Assembly (NCBI GenBank): GCA_037127255.1
Contig: JBANSL010000013.1
Span: forward strand, 6,698,188 to 6,762,187
Direction of reading: 5' to 3'
DNA from: Persicaria tinctoria
Taxonomy: Eukaryota; Streptophyta; Magnoliopsida; Caryophyllales; Polygonaceae
Length of the DNA stretch: 64,000 nt
The translations under genes and the position numbers were made by a program. The notes under the pieces are model-generated. The model ran no database searches. It saw only the letters and a list, made by a program, of their open reading frames with translations, and was not told the origin of the DNA. Shown piece by piece: positions 1 to 11,560 of the stretch; the stretch's first letter is position 1; each line of letters begins with the position of its first letter.

Positions 1-1340
1 TTGAGTAGGAAACAGAGCCGATGAAGGGGCAAGGAGCGGCAGAGGTGAAGGTAGACACGGTGGTTTACCAGTCGCAAGCGGGGCGTGAACCGGAGAAGAA
101 GCATGAGTAAAAACATAAATCATTCATTTTCTGCAGTCTATTTCACAAGCATGATGTGAAATCTATTATGGTTATGAAATTTGATTTTCAATATTAAATA
201 CAATGGGAAAAAAACCTAAAATATTCGAACCTATCATATATTTGAGATAATGCTTCTAATATATTTTCGTTGGAATTTTTTTGGCCAAAATATTTAGATA
301 GCCATGTATAAATTGTTACTCCATTGATGAAATTTGTGAAATTAAAGATTATAAATTATTGATCAAATTTTATCATAAGACATTGGTCTTATTGAAGTAA
401 AATACAGTAGAATGTTATAAATTGTTATTTAATTTGTTTAATCATTGCATCTAAGACTCTAAGTATTTAATCATTGTGATTCGATGAGTTTAATGTTTTA
501 GCCTCTTAGGGTTCATACTTAAACACAGAGTACCTTTTTCTAATTAAGGGTCTAAGACATTATAAAAAACACACAATATCATTTTTTTATTCTTTAGCTA
601 CATAGGGTTTATACATTTAAACTTAAGGTATCTTTATCAAATCGATTTATAATTTAGACCGATTTAAAAGGTGTAATGTGATGTGTAATAGATAAAGCAT
701 TATAGATGATCCAAACTCTATTTTCTTAAGCAATAAACTATAAGATTTCTTTTCTTTGTCTTCAATTAGGATGGATGTTAGGAGAATCTTGAAAGAGGTT
801 GAATTACTATTATTAATTTGTCAAATTTGAAGTACCGATCATCTCAAGAAAAGAAAATTTCAAAGAGCAACAAGAAGTATGAGTAATATACTAATATGTT
901 AGTAGAACATTGTTGTGTCGAATATTTTGTTTAATATGTCAAACCCGATCGAAAATATTATATAGAAAAAAAAACCCAAACAAGGTTCGGGAAAAGAACT
1001 AGTTAAATTGAAGAGTAAAAATATGCATGAATATGCAACAAAAAAGCAACAGCCACAGAATAAGAAAAAAAGAAAAAGAAGAGAGATATGTTGATTGTTT
1101 AAGTTAGAATCTGATACTGTATGATATTTCGAATCAAAAAGAATCTGATATGATATTTCGAATAAAAAAGAATTTGATATGATATTTGCACCACCTACCA
1201 TTCCTGTCCCATTTTAGGTAAGAGTACTATAAATTTGATATGTTTTTATTGGTGACATAAGCAAAAACTATATTCAGAAAAATAACAATAATTTCAAATC
1301 ATTTAATAATAGCAAAAACTATGCTTTTATTTGGTTGTAA
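1..1340. other. AT-rich intergenic stretch, no confident gene
   Basis: The first 110 bases contain a short plus-strand open frame (about 9-110, ending TAA) that reads like the tail of a hydrophilic protein. It is too short to name and could be the last codons of a gene that starts outside the window. The rest is AT-rich and I see no coding signal. The open frame on the minus strand at 899-1201 is low-complexity and hydrophobic and I do not accept it as a gene. Confidence 0.4.
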
Positions 1341-1350
1341 TCTTGGTACC

Positions 1351-1780
1351 TACAGGCTACAGCAGAACTTTGGGGTTTATTTTATGGACTACAACTAGCA
1401 TGGCATGCTGGTTATCGACTTATCGAGGTTGAGGTAGATTCGGAGCTTGTGATCTCTCTTCTTCACCGACAATTATCATCTACCCATCCTCTCCACAGCC
1501 TGCTGGTACACTCCTGCCAAGGCTTTTTGAGTAGAAGTTGGCACGTCCAACTTCGACATGTTTATCGGGAAACTAACTGAGTCGCTGACTCGTTAGCAAC
1601 ACTAGCTTCATCTCTTAGTCTTGGTTTTCATCTCTTCACTAGTCCACCTTCAGCTTGCTTGCCTATGTTGCATGATGATCAAAGGGGAGTTAAGTTTCCC
1701 CGTACTGTGCGTGTGTAATATTTTATTATATCAGTTTTTATAAATAGGGATATACCCTCGTTTATGAGCAAAAAAAAAAA
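1351..1780 (+). mobile_element. 5'-truncated LINE: RNase H end of ORF2, 3'UTR and poly(A)
   Basis: From 1362 the plus strand reads AELWGLFYGLQLAWHAG, then IEVEVDSELVISLL, then LRHVYRETN and ADSLATLASS. This is the order of the RNase H-like domain (RVT_3 family) at the end of plant non-LTR retrotransposon ORF2. The acidic Glu in AELW and Asp in EVDSE match the active-site pattern. A single in-frame TGA lies in YRETN*VADS. A TAA follows near 1717, then a short 3'UTR and an A-run around 1770-1780, as expected for target-primed insertion. Everything upstream of RNase H is missing. Dead on arrival or long inactive. Confidence 0.7.
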
Positions 1781-1964
1781 GAGGACGAGGATGTGCTCTT
1801 GATTGAAATCTAATGACTCGTTAATGACCAAGTTCAGATATGAATTTTTCACACTAGTTTTCTAAGGGTCTCCTACCAGTTGATAGAAGAGAAGTCGCAC
1901 GATATTGTTGATTTTATATCGTTTGTCCATGCTAGTTTTATCATTACAACCCCTTGTTATGTTC

Positions 1965-2160
1965 ATTTGCAATCAATTTCAAAGAGCAGTTTACAGACTC
2001 ATCAATCAAGCAAACCAAGCTATTAGTAGACACACATGAGCTAATATCTCATAAAGATCAAAGAACTTTAATCCTGGAAGAAAATATGATTTGCTCCAAC
2101 ATTCTTGAAGCTTGAATTGAAACTGCTAGCCTCAATTTATACTCTATAATTTACAGATTT
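1965..2160. repeat. Diverged copy 1 of a ~190-bp repeat (partner 7055-7250)
   Basis: This stretch and 7055-7250 share an ordered series of words, including ttgcaatcaattt, gagctaat, agatcaaagaac and cttgaagcttgaa, with small indels. They lie on both sides of the nested copia/solo LTR block, so they are probably an old duplication or parts of an older element. No coding function is visible. Confidence 0.45.
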
Positions 2161-2747
2161 GACAGGCAAATGGGGTTTCTTTTAGTTTCTATGACCTCCT
2201 ATGTCTTAAGATTTTGGCATTTTGCAACCATTTGGTGAAACTACAGTATGTCCTTGTTCATCTCAACTGTGTATCTTTCCATATAGCTTAATCCCTTGTT
2301 TTAATTAGTGTTCATGTTTAATTTGAAGGTACAAAAATTTCACATTCAGACATCTTTTTCTTTCTTCCTTTTCCTCTAACACCATCTTTTGCTACACCTT
2401 CCTGACCAAACATTCAACATGTTTTATACATTGCCTTTTGTAGTTTTGTGTTCTTAATCCGTCCTTGTGAAAGCATCTTGAATGTTTGGGTATGATGTAC
2501 AAGGCAAAAGATGAAAGCTTTCGGCATGAAAACTAAAAATCTCATCTTGTCTAAAATCGACACATCAATTAAGCTTTCGGCATGAGAAGTGAGTTTAACT
2601 TGCATTCTCGGACAATACCAAAACAATTAATCACAACTAGCTTAATTTAGAACCACACGTTCTTATCTGAAAGGATGCTAGCTCTATGATAGATTGCTAA
2701 TCGCTTCCCTTTTTTTCCCTTAAAAAAATTTGGAACTATTTTTGTTA
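2161..2747. other. Non-coding stretch, nothing recognised
   Basis: AT-rich DNA with a local direct repeat of aagctttcggcatga near 2514 and 2573. The minus-strand frame at 2414-2626 has no recognisable motif and I do not call it a gene. Confidence 0.4.
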
Positions 2748-3044
2748 GGATATGTATAGATATAATGTATAAGTTAAGGCTCAAGATTGTAAATAAGAAA
2801 AGGTGTCAAGCTCCTATTATAAATAGAGCAAGTCTGTAACAGATCAACACAGTTTTGGTAAAATACAGTACTTCCTGTAGAAAGGGGATAATTGAATGAA
2901 GGGTAAAATATTGAGTGAGTTCTTATTCATACGGAAGAAGAATATATACAGGAGAGTGGAGCCATAACTCCAGGAATATCTCAACAATAATCCAAAATTC
3001 AAAAGGAATAATTATCTAACTAGTAAATATAATAATCTTTAACA

Positions 3045-3169
3045 CTTCCTTTCTCCTAGCTCTCGCTCTCTCTTCCTCTGGTGTTACAATCAAACCTTTG
3101 TCAATTTTGTGCAATGAATTCAGCTTCAACCAATCAAATATAATGCCCCAAATATAATAATCTTTAACA
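3045..3169. repeat. Copy of the right flank inserted inside the left end of the copia element
   Basis: Bases 3045-3156 repeat the DNA just right of the element (6857-6967) almost base for base, including part of the older solo LTR and its ATTTT flank. They are followed by 3151-3169, a second copy of the LTR's last ~19 bases (aatataataatctttaaca), and then by the purine tract. An ordinary element would have a single LTR end here. Differences from 6857-6967 are few (for example tctcctag/tcttctag), so the event is younger than the solo LTR. Confidence 0.75.
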
Positions 3170-3186
3170 TTCCCCCTCGAGCAAGA

Positions 3187-5800
3187 CTAACTTGCAATTA
3201 GACGAAGCTTGCACAGTAGATCTTCAAACCTTGGGCGTAGCAATGGCTTTGTTAAAATATCCGCGAGTTGATCAGTCGTTGAAACATGACTAACTCGGAG
3301 AGTTCCCCTGCGCACTTGCTCCCTAACAAAGTGATAAGCAAGAGCAATATGCTTCATCCTTGAATGAAATACCGGATTCGAACTTAGACTTATAGCTCCA
3401 AGATTATCACAGTAAATTACAGGCTGTTGATTTAAATGGACATCAAGTTCATGAAGTAGATAAAGAACCTCAAAAGCCGTATCAGCTAATGCCTTGTATT
3501 CTGCCTCGGTGGACGATCGAGCCACCGACCTTTGCTTGCGAGAGCTCCAGGAGACCGGTGTACGACCAAAGTAAAGTATATAACCAGTGGTGGAGATGTA
3601 ATCATCCTTATCTCCGGCCCAATCAGCATCCGAAAAGGCATGAAGGATAGGAGATGAATTGGAGAAGATGTTTACACCGAGATGGGCCGTACCGGAGAGA
3701 TATCGCAAAAGACGCTTGAGAGCACACCAGTGATCGGAGGTGGGGGATTGCATATATTGTGATAACTTACTTACCGTAAAGGCAATGTCCGGCCTGGTTA
3801 AACCAAGATATTGAAGGCTTCCAACAATAGCCCGATATTCAGTAGGAGAAGGCAAAGAAACTCCTGCATCCTTGAGCAAGGGCACAGTAGACATGGGGGT
3901 TGAGACAGCCTTGGTTGCATCCATACCAGCTTTCTGCAGGAGGTCTAAAACGTACTTGCGTTGTGATAGAAAAATTCCATTTGAAGTAGGGATTACCTTT
4001 ACACCAAGAAAGTAAGACAAGGGCCCAAGATCCTTCAACGAGAATTTTGCTGCTAGATTGCTCACCAGCTGATCAATAATTGATGAAGTATTGCCCGTGA
4101 TGATTATATCATCTACATAAACCAATAAGTAGAGAAGATGATGCTCACGCCGATATATAAACAAGGAAGCATCAGCAATATAGTTGACAAAACCAACTCA
4201 GAGCAGGAAGGTCTTGAGCTCATTGTACCAGGCCCGGGGCGCCTGTTTGAGACCATAAATCGCCTTACGAAGCTTGCATAAATGTGTTGGATGATCATGG
4301 CTGATGAATCCCGGAGGTTGCGTCATGTAGACATCTTCATACAACGTCCCTTGTAAAAAGGCGTTGTTTATATCAAGTTGTTGAAGCCTCCAACCATTAG
4401 AGACAGCCATGGTGAGAATGATTCTTACGGTTACTGGCTTCACCACCGGACTAAATGTCTCTTTGTAGTCCAAGCCCGATCTCTGATGAAAGCCCTTTGC
4501 CACAAGACGAGCCTTCAATTTATCAACCTGGCCATCCGGACGATACTTTATTCGGAACACTCATTTGCATCCAACTTGATTGTAGGCGGGAGATGGTGGA
4601 ACCAAATCCCAAGTTTTATTCGAGCAGAGAGCATCATACTCCGCTTGCATAGCCTTCCTCCATTCTGGACTCTTTAAAGCTTGGGTAATGGTTTGTGGTT
4701 CGGGTGGATGCGATGGAGTTTTGTGAATGTGAAGGTTGAGCTTGGTAATGGGTTTAAGCTTGTTGGTTTGAGAACGGGTCACTGCTCCTGGGCGAGGGGG
4801 TTTAGGCTTGTTGTTTTGGGAACAGGTCACTGTTCCTGGGCGAGTGGGTTTAGGGGCTGGTTTTGGCGGAGCGGGTATAGAAAGTGATTTAGGATCAACG
4901 CTAGAAGAAGCGGGATTTGATAAGGAAGGGGATGGGAGAGGCTGATCATGTGGGATATGAGTGGTTAATGGTTGAGTAGGAGTTGACGGATTTTGTGGGA
5001 TAGAGATATTGGGTGGGGCCGGCTGAGGTGGTAGGTTAGGATTTGGTGGGTTAGGTGGGGCCAACTCATTTTGGGGAATGTCCACTATCGTGGATGAAGT
5101 AGGAATAGAATTAGGAGCTTGATTTGTGTGATTTTGTAAAATAGGAATAGAAATGGTGCTCCGTTCAGGACCTATTTGAGCCGACGAATGATTTTGTGTG
5201 GCTTTTGTTTGATATGGAAATTCACACTCCACGAATCGTACATGACAAGATGTATAAATTCGACGGGTAGTCGGATCCATACATTGATAAGCACTCTGAG
5301 TGGATGAATAACCGACAAAAACACATGCAATGGACCTAGGTTGAAGCTTGTGAGCATTGTAGGGACGTAACCAAGGAAAGCACAGGCATCCAAAACTCCG
5401 TAATTTATTGTAATCTGGCATGACATTTAATAATTTGAAGTAGGGAGAGGCATTTTGTAAGACAGGAGTAGGGAGTCGATTGATTAGGTATGTCGCTGTA
5501 ATCAAGGCATGGGGCCAATGATCTAGAGGCATACCCGAATGGGTTAAGAGGGATAAGCCAGTTTCAACAACATGACGGTGTTTGCGTTCCGACATGCCAT
5601 TGTGTTCTGGTGTATGTGGCGGGGATGTGTGATGTGTAATGCCCTCTGACGCGAGAAAGTGGCGAAGGCCAATGAATTCCCCCCCATTGTCTGTATACAA
5701 AATCTTTATTTTAAATTTGAAGGCCAAAGAAAGACCGGACATTGAGTTAGGACATGCCCAACCTCTTTGCACCATTGGCACCGCCCCCGGAAGGGTTAGG
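3187..5800 (-). pseudogene. Copia pol: partial integrase, reverse transcriptase, RNase H (broken)
   Basis: Read on the minus strand. Integrase is recognised from LYTDNGGEF (~5700), then HTPEHNGMSERKHRH with its conserved Glu. A proline-rich linker follows, then reverse transcriptase with [18 protein letters not shown] and [10 protein letters not shown], and the catalytic LLVYVDDIIITG (~4110). RNase H has SSTEAEYKAL and ends TDQLADILTKPL. The reading frame is constant from 5781 to 3187, but it is stopped by TGA at 4561 (expected Trp in CKWVFRIKY) and TGA at 4198. The aspartic protease, the GAG-pre-integrase zinc finger and the first integrase Asp are missing, removed by a deletion that fuses the gag zinc knuckle to mid-integrase. 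Confidence 0.85.
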
Positions 5801-6619
5801 TGTAGGTGTGTAGGGCTTATGTGGTGGTTGCCAAGGCTATCGGGAAGGGTTCGGTTGAGTCAAGTTGGAGGATTGCCATGCCGGCTGGGAAGTATGTTGC
5901 TTACCTTTACCCTTGCTTGGCTTTGGTTGGACGTTGAAGGCTACAACAGGACCGGTGCTCATCTTAGCCTCGTACTTGAGGCTCAATTCATGGTTAAGGA
6001 GCTTCTCGTGAAGTTCTTCGAATGATATTGCCGTGTCCCTAGCATTGATGGCATGAATGACAGGTTTGTATGGATCATCCAAGCCACGGAGGACGTAGTC
6101 CGTAAGATCTTCATTGGCGATAGGAGCCTTGAGAGATGCCAGGAGGTCGGCTAAAGTTTTGACCTTTTGCATATACTCGGTCACCGTCTGGGATCCTTTT
6201 GTAGAGGACCTCGGTCGCTCTTTAATTTGTTTGATATGGCCTCGAGAGCTGTTGCCATAAGTGGTGTGAAGAGTGTCCCAAACTTGCTTCGCAGATTTTG
6301 CCGTGGTAACAAGGCAAGCAACCGACGGGGATAAAGTGCCAAGAATCGCACCGTACAGTATTCGATCTTGGCGCTTGTAGGTTAGGTAGGCCGGATTAGG
6401 ATTCGTGGTGTTGTTGGTTGTGATGGTTTCCGCAGGGGCGGTGTGAGAACCATCAAGAAACTTGAAGAGATCGTATCCTTCAAGAGTGGCTTGGATTTGA
6501 GCTTTCCAAGGAAGAAAATTCGTAGGGTTGAGTTTGATGATATTGGATAGGATTACAACTGTGAATGGGTGATTGGGTTCATGAGGATTTGGAATTTGTG
6601 TAGCAAAATCAGTTGCCAT
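5745..6619 (-). pseudogene. Copia gag with frameshifted zinc knuckle
   Basis: The minus-strand frame starts MATDFATQIPNP and runs 260 codons to 5837. It has the plant copia gag layout: KLNPTNFLPWKAQIQATLEGYDLF, then VWDTLHTTYG, TVTEYMQKVKTLADLL and the end of a UBN2-type capsid domain. It stops at 5837-5839. The zinc knuckle is still visible just beyond, in another frame at about 5745-5795, as CQWCKEVGHVLTQC (C-x2-C-x4-H-x4-C). A small indel has therefore separated capsid and nucleocapsid, and pol continues in a third register. Confidence 0.8.
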
Positions 6620-6920
6620 GGTTGTGTTGAATGAGAAGGAATAATCAGGAGGTGTTGTAGAAGAAATTGCCAGGATCTTGCTAGGCTGATATCATGTAGA
6701 AAGGGGATAATTGAATGAAGGGTAAAATATTGAGTGAATTCTTATTCATACGGAAGAAGAATATATACAGGAGAGTGGAGTCATAACTCCAGGAATATCT
6801 CAACAATAATTCAAAATGAATAATTATCTAACTAGTAAATATAATAATCTTTAACACTTCCTTTCTTCTAGCTCTCGCTCTCTCTTCCTCTGGTGTTACA
6901 ATCAAACCTTTGTCAATTTT

Positions 6921-8040
6921 GTGCAATGAATTCAGCTTCAACCAATCAAATAAAATGCCCCAAATATTGAGGAAATCAGAGGCTTTTAAGTATGAGTTGG
7001 CACAAAAGAAGAAATTGTAGTTGTATCCCTTGGGCCACATTCAAAACTCTTTTGAATTTCCTTTGCAATCAATTTGCAAAGGGCAGTAGATAAATTCAAT
7101 CAAGCAACCCAAGCTGGTAGAACATAGGAGCTAATTAATCACAGAGATCAAAGAACTACAGTGCTAGAAAAAGTGGTGTGCTCTCTTGAAGCTTGAAACT
7201 GCTATCTTCGATCAGTTGGATATAATTTACAGCTTGAAACTACTATCTTCCCATGATAGCCTTCTTCCTTCCCCACTGACTTCTAAGCTGTACCGGAAGG
7301 TCCGACACTTGTTTGCGTCATGCTCGTCGCCCATGAACCTCAGAAAGGCGATGAAGACGGGGGGACATTCCTAGAAGGAAGGCTTCAAAGTGCAAGCAGA
7401 TGACTCCCAAAACAATCGAAAACCTACCATAAAAATATACAGTTCCATAAAATAAGGAAGGTTCAAATGGGATTTTCAACTCAAACTTACAATGAGCATA
7501 TCCATGCTGCATTTTCAATTTCTAGGGAGATAAGGAACCCAATCTGCAGTTCGTCTCATGCTTGTGCTTAATTGCTATAGTAGGGGAAGAAACTGAATAA
7601 TTAGAAAATTAATATATGTAATTTTAGAATATTATATTAACACATTCTCATATACCTACATTAATCAGTTACTTGGATAATTCACCACCAAGTTGGATTT
7701 TATAAAAGAAGTCTTATAATGTGTGCCCATATTATATAAGTCCTTTTTTAAGATAATTAGGCCATATAGTTTATTAGACCATAGAATGAAACTATTTCTT
7801 CAAACCCTTTCTCTCTAATCTCCATCAATGAGTTTTGTCTTCTTCTCCTTCCTCCAGCTTGATTCTGTTCTTCGATTTTCATTCAACAAAATCGCAATTA
7901 CAAGTGTAATAGTTTTTAATATGCATGTGCTCATGAATGCACTGTGTGCACATTTGTTTGGTTGATGTGTATGGTGTTTTCCATATATTCTGTTGAGGTG
8001 TTGGATGTAGTTCTTGACTTGGCTGCCGTGTATAGTGGTA
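6921..8040. other. Non-coding stretch with repeat copy 2
   Basis: Contains 7055-7250, the partner of the repeat at 1965-2160. About 7600-7930 looks like a promoter or LTR piece: AT-rich, with tataatg and a TATATAAG-like box near 7730, followed by a CT-rich leader. I found no matching second LTR. Short open frames at 7186-7374 (+) and 7318-7518 (-) show no known motif. Confidence 0.35.
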
Positions 8041-8044
8041 TGAA

Positions 8045-8290
8045 CTTAGATCCAAGATTACTTGATTTTTGTGAATATTTTTTTATTATGCGCATGTAGA
8101 TTATTCAGTTATTAACACGAGTTTAAGAAATGATTTTTTCGTGATTTTACTTGGATTGGATCACAAATTGACTAAAATAAATTGTGTTAAAATGGCTTTT
8201 GATAGATTCTTAGTCAATTGTGAGATATGAGTTTTTATTTATTGAACTATTAACTAAAAATTTGTTTTAATCATAACTCAAGTTATACAA
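8045..8290. repeat. Direct repeat left of LINE 2 (partner 10340-10527 plus 11441-11560)
   Basis: Words such as gattacttgatt, attattcrrtta, tttaagaaatgattttt, tacttggatt, tgtgaratatgagttt and aaatttgttttaa occur in the same order here and at 10340-11560. In the second copy a 913-bp element interrupts the series. The two copies flank the decayed LINE at 8313-10320. Their identity (old LTR pair or segmental duplication) is unclear. Confidence 0.55.
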
Positions 8291-8312
8291 ATTGCATTGC
8301 ATTGCTCAGTCG

Positions 8313-10320
8313 GCTCCGATAGTATCTCATTTATTCTTTGCAGATGATAGTATTATGTTTGTAAGGGCTAACGGTCAACAGGGCTAAAAAATTATGAACA
8401 TGTTTTGTAACTTTGCGAAGTCGGAACTATCTTTCAGCATAAATGTGCGTGCAGAGATCTGGGAGGAGATTCAGGGGCTAGTGGGGGTAGTGGAGGTGGA
8501 GAAGCACGAGAAATACCCGGGGCTCTCAACGATGATTGGAAGGTCCAAAAAAGTCATCTTCAATGAGGTAAGGGACCGAATCCGGATAAAGTTAAAGGGT
8601 TGGAAGACTAGGTCTATGTCAACTTGTCGAGGGCGGGAAGGAGGTCTTGCTGAAGTCAGAGGTGCATGCAATACCAATGTACCCCATGTCTTGCTTCCTG
8701 ATGTCGAGTTATATGTATCATGAGATTGAGCACATGATGTATGACTTTTGGTGGGGAGATGGAGAGGGAAGAAAGCGGATGCACTGACTGTCCTGGAAAC
8801 GTATGTGCCATTCGAAGGACAAAGGGGGATTGGGTTTCCGGGACATGGAGATGTTTTACTTAGTGCTGCTAGTTTTGACTAAGATGGTTGGAGAGTAATG
8901 ACGGAATCGAAGGCCTTACTTTCTCGGATATTGAAAGCGTGGTACTTCCCCATTCTTCTTTCCTTGAGGCGAGAGTGGGGGATAACCCGAGCTATGTTTG
9001 GAGGAGTTTAATGAGCGCAAGGAAGGTGTTGGAGGAGGGAGTGTATTGGACCATGGATAATGGGACAAACCTTTATGCGTGGGGAGATAGGTGGTTACCG
9101 AGACCATCATCTTTCAGGTCGGTGGCTAAACTAAGCGAAAGGGGTGAGTTCACAAGGGTGATTGATTTCGTGGACTGAGAGGTGGGACAATGGGACGAGG
9201 AAGCGATCCAGGCAACCTTTCTTCCGTGCAATGCTGATATCATCATCTTGGTAGGCCTACAAACGAAAGATTCTTTATCATGGTTCTAGTCCCGGGATGG
9301 TAACTACTCGGTGCGCTCCACTTGTCACCTCTTAGTGGGAAAGTGGCAGCAACTGGAGGGTACAAGAGAGGCGTCGGAGAGTGGGAAAGGGAAGGAGCTT
9401 TGGAAGAAATAGTGGAGGTTGCCTGCAGTGCCACGCATCTGAAACTTCATTTGGCGGCCCTGTAAGATAATCGTTCTGTGTCGTGGTGCGCTTGCAAGAA
9501 GAGGAGTCGCTCTAGAGCCTTGGTGCGAGGTCATGAAGTCCGGAACTTCTTTTCGGAGAACAAACGAATAGGCAAAAGAGCACCCACCTTTGACATATGT
9601 GTGGAGTTTATGCTGAAAGGGAAATATAGGGAGTTGGTTTACTCTGGGCCAATGTTGGAGAGAGAATTTGGCATGCACGAAATAAGCAATGATTTGAGAG
9701 GATTTGCAAACCTGCGGAGTATTGTGGACACTGGGTTTGAGAGGTTGGCTCTACACAAGGGGACTGAGGGATGTATGCAAGTGTAGCTTCAACACTTAGA
9801 GGTCCGAAGGGAGTATGCACGTTGGTATATATCTTCCAGAGGATGGCTTTGTTAAGGTTAATTGCGATGCATCTTCGAAGGCTACAAAAAGGTTGTGGGA
9901 TGGGTTTATTCGCCCGGGACACCTTTGGGGCTGTGTGCTGGGCAATAGCAGAGAAGATGGAGAGGGGGATGGTCCGTATGGAGCCTTTGGCAGCTGAGTT
10001 TGAGGCAATGGTGAGAGCACTGCAACTACAATGGGCAAAGGCCAAAGGTGTCTCGTCTCTCATCATAAAGACTGACTGTGCTCAAGTGGTGCAACTGGTG
10101 CAAGGGAGAGCGAAAGCCTCCTTTAGGGGTGTGGTGGGCAGACTAGGACAATGATGCAAGTGGAGTCCGGTCAGGCGGGAGAGCAACCAGGTCGCACATT
10201 GCCTTGTCCAGATGTGACCAGAGGCGCCAATTGCTTTCTTTTATGAATTTGATTTTCCATCAAACTTGTTTGACATTGTTTTCGCCGATATGGAGTTTGA
10301 ATAAATAGCATCTGGTTCAT
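8313..10320 (+). mobile_element. Decayed LINE (reverse transcriptase to RNase H)
   Basis: The plus strand starts inside reverse transcriptase. PIVSHLFFADDSIMFVRAN at about 8317-8373 carries the catalytic F-A-D-D, and FCNFAKSELSFSINV follows. Pieces of the thumb/connection region follow: RIRIKLKGW near 8580, then MYHEIEHMMYDFWWGD-like and KGGLGFRDMEMF-like text around 8715-8850, and WRSLMSARKVLEEG near 9000. From 9830 the RNase H domain reads EDGFVKVNCDAS, later AAEFEAMVRALQLQWA and IIKTDCAQVV (9990-10100), then RRESNQVAHCL near 10175. Many frameshifts and stops. No endonuclease domain, so it is 5'-truncated. Confidence 0.75.
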
Positions 10321-10339
10321 TAAACAAAGAGTTATATGA

Positions 10340-11560
10340 CTCCAAATTACTTGATTCCACAATTGAAAATATCGAGCTAGGATTACTTGATTACTCTAGC
10401 AAGATCTACAATTGCTTGATTTTGGGAAAATTTTGTATTATGTGCAGTTGGATTATTCGATTAATAATGCGAGCTTAAGAAATGATTTTTGCTTGATTCT
10501 ACTTGGATTAGATAACAAACTGCCTTAGGTTGTGTTTGGCAGTAGCTTTGGAAGCTTTTCAAGCTTTCAAAAAAAAAACCAAAGCTCTCCGTGTGGTGTT
10601 TGGCAGAAGCTCAAGGAGAAGATTATCAATCTTTGGGGGAGCTTTTGGTAGATTATAATTCGGCGAAAATGAAACCTTGGGGGGGCAAGCTTTTCAAGCT
10701 TTTGGTGGAGATTATCCTTTTTCTTTCCATTCCTACCCCCGTCACCGAGCTGCTGCACATGTCTCCATTTTCGATTCCCTTCTTCCCTCCCTCTCCTCCC
10801 CTCTTGAATCGTTCATGGATTGAGCTGCTGCATCTGCCCTCTCCATCACCGAGCTGCTAGTCCTCTCCGTCATCGAGTTGCTGCACTTGTCCTGTGGTTT
10901 GTACTTTTTACTGTCAATTTCCATTCGGTTTCACTAGAATCAGGAAGATCGTCCGAGCTCTCGAGTTCTTATTCACTGTCATGTTCTTCTCCTGGCTGAT
11001 TTCTCGATCCTCCTCCTATTTGACCGCGGTTTTCCGTCTCTCCGGTGTCTTTCTCCGCCGCTCTTCCACGGTCTGAAACAGAGCCTCGCCGAAAACTGGA
11101 GAATTCAGACAGCGAAGCGGCATCGCGATCGCATGTGTTTGGTCCGATTGGGCACAAGCAGGAGGATCCCTCGCAATGGGAGGTTGCAATGGTGACATGA
11201 TTGTGTGTGGGGCTGAGGCGAAGGGGGAGGGGAGGGTAAAAGTGAAGGGCAGTTTGGACATTTTCCTAACAAAAACCCCTTACAAATCTTACCCACACCA
11301 AACATCTTTCTAGCTTTTAACGAGATTTTTGTTCCCCAAAAAAACATAACCTCTGAAATCTCCATAATCTACAAAAAAAACCCATTACCTCCAAAATCTA
11401 CACAAAATCTACTTTTTACAATCTACTGCCAAACGCAACCTTAAATCGAGTAAAAATGACCTTGATAGATTATAAGTCAATTGTGAAATATGAGTTTATT
11501 TTGAGCTACTGTATAATTAGAAAACTATATTGCTACCCAAATTTGTTTTAAACATAACTC
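10340..11560. repeat. Second copy of the direct repeat, interrupted by a DNA transposon
   Basis: Bases 10340-10527 and 11441-11560 together match 8045-8290 in order. The break coincides exactly with the TTA-flanked element at 10528-11440, so the copy at about 8180 serves as an independent empty-site reference. Confidence 0.55.
10528..11440. mobile_element. PIF/Harbinger-like non-autonomous element, TTA target duplication
   Basis: The left end reads GGTTGTGTTTGGCAGTAG. The right end, reverse-complemented, reads GGTTGCGTTTGGCAGTAG: 17 of 18 bases identical. TTA flanks both sides (10525-10527 and 11441-11443), the usual target of PIF/Harbinger and Tourist elements. The 913-bp interior has short open frames on both strands (10591-10860, 11105-11365) with no DDE transposase motif, so the element needs a transposase from elsewhere. 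The diverged repeat at ~8180 lacks the insertion. Confidence 0.75.

Larger units (their letters stand above)
2876..6856 (-). mobile_element. Non-autonomous Ty1/copia element with short LTRs, minus strand
   Basis: The LTRs are very short. The left is 2876-3044 and the right 6694-6856; both begin TGTAGAAAGG and end CTTTAACA. The target duplication is CTTCC at 2871-2875 and 6857-6861. On the minus strand the primer-binding site next to the right LTR resembles GATATCAGCC (initiator Met tRNA type, degenerate). A purine-rich tract lies beside 3170-3180. Gag and pol are present, but the protease and the N-terminal part of integrase are deleted and pol has in-frame stops. It can only have moved with helper proteins, if at all. 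The left LTR side is abnormal (see the entry at 3045-3169). Confidence 0.85.
2753..6915. mobile_element. Older solo LTR split by a younger copia insertion
   Basis: The two halves are 2753-2875 (starts TGTTAGGATATG) and 6862-6915 (ends CCTTTGTCA). Joined across the younger element they form a ~177-bp LTR that begins TG and ends CA. It is flanked by the 5-bp repeat ATTTT at 2748-2752 and 6916-6920. The left half contains TATAAATAG, a plausible LTR TATA box. No internal retroelement sequence belongs to it, so it is a solo LTR left by LTR-LTR recombination before the second element landed. Confidence 0.7.

Noticed and set aside
10591..10860. Small open frames within the TTA-flanked element
   Set aside because: Low-complexity Ser/Pro-rich translation with no transposase motif.
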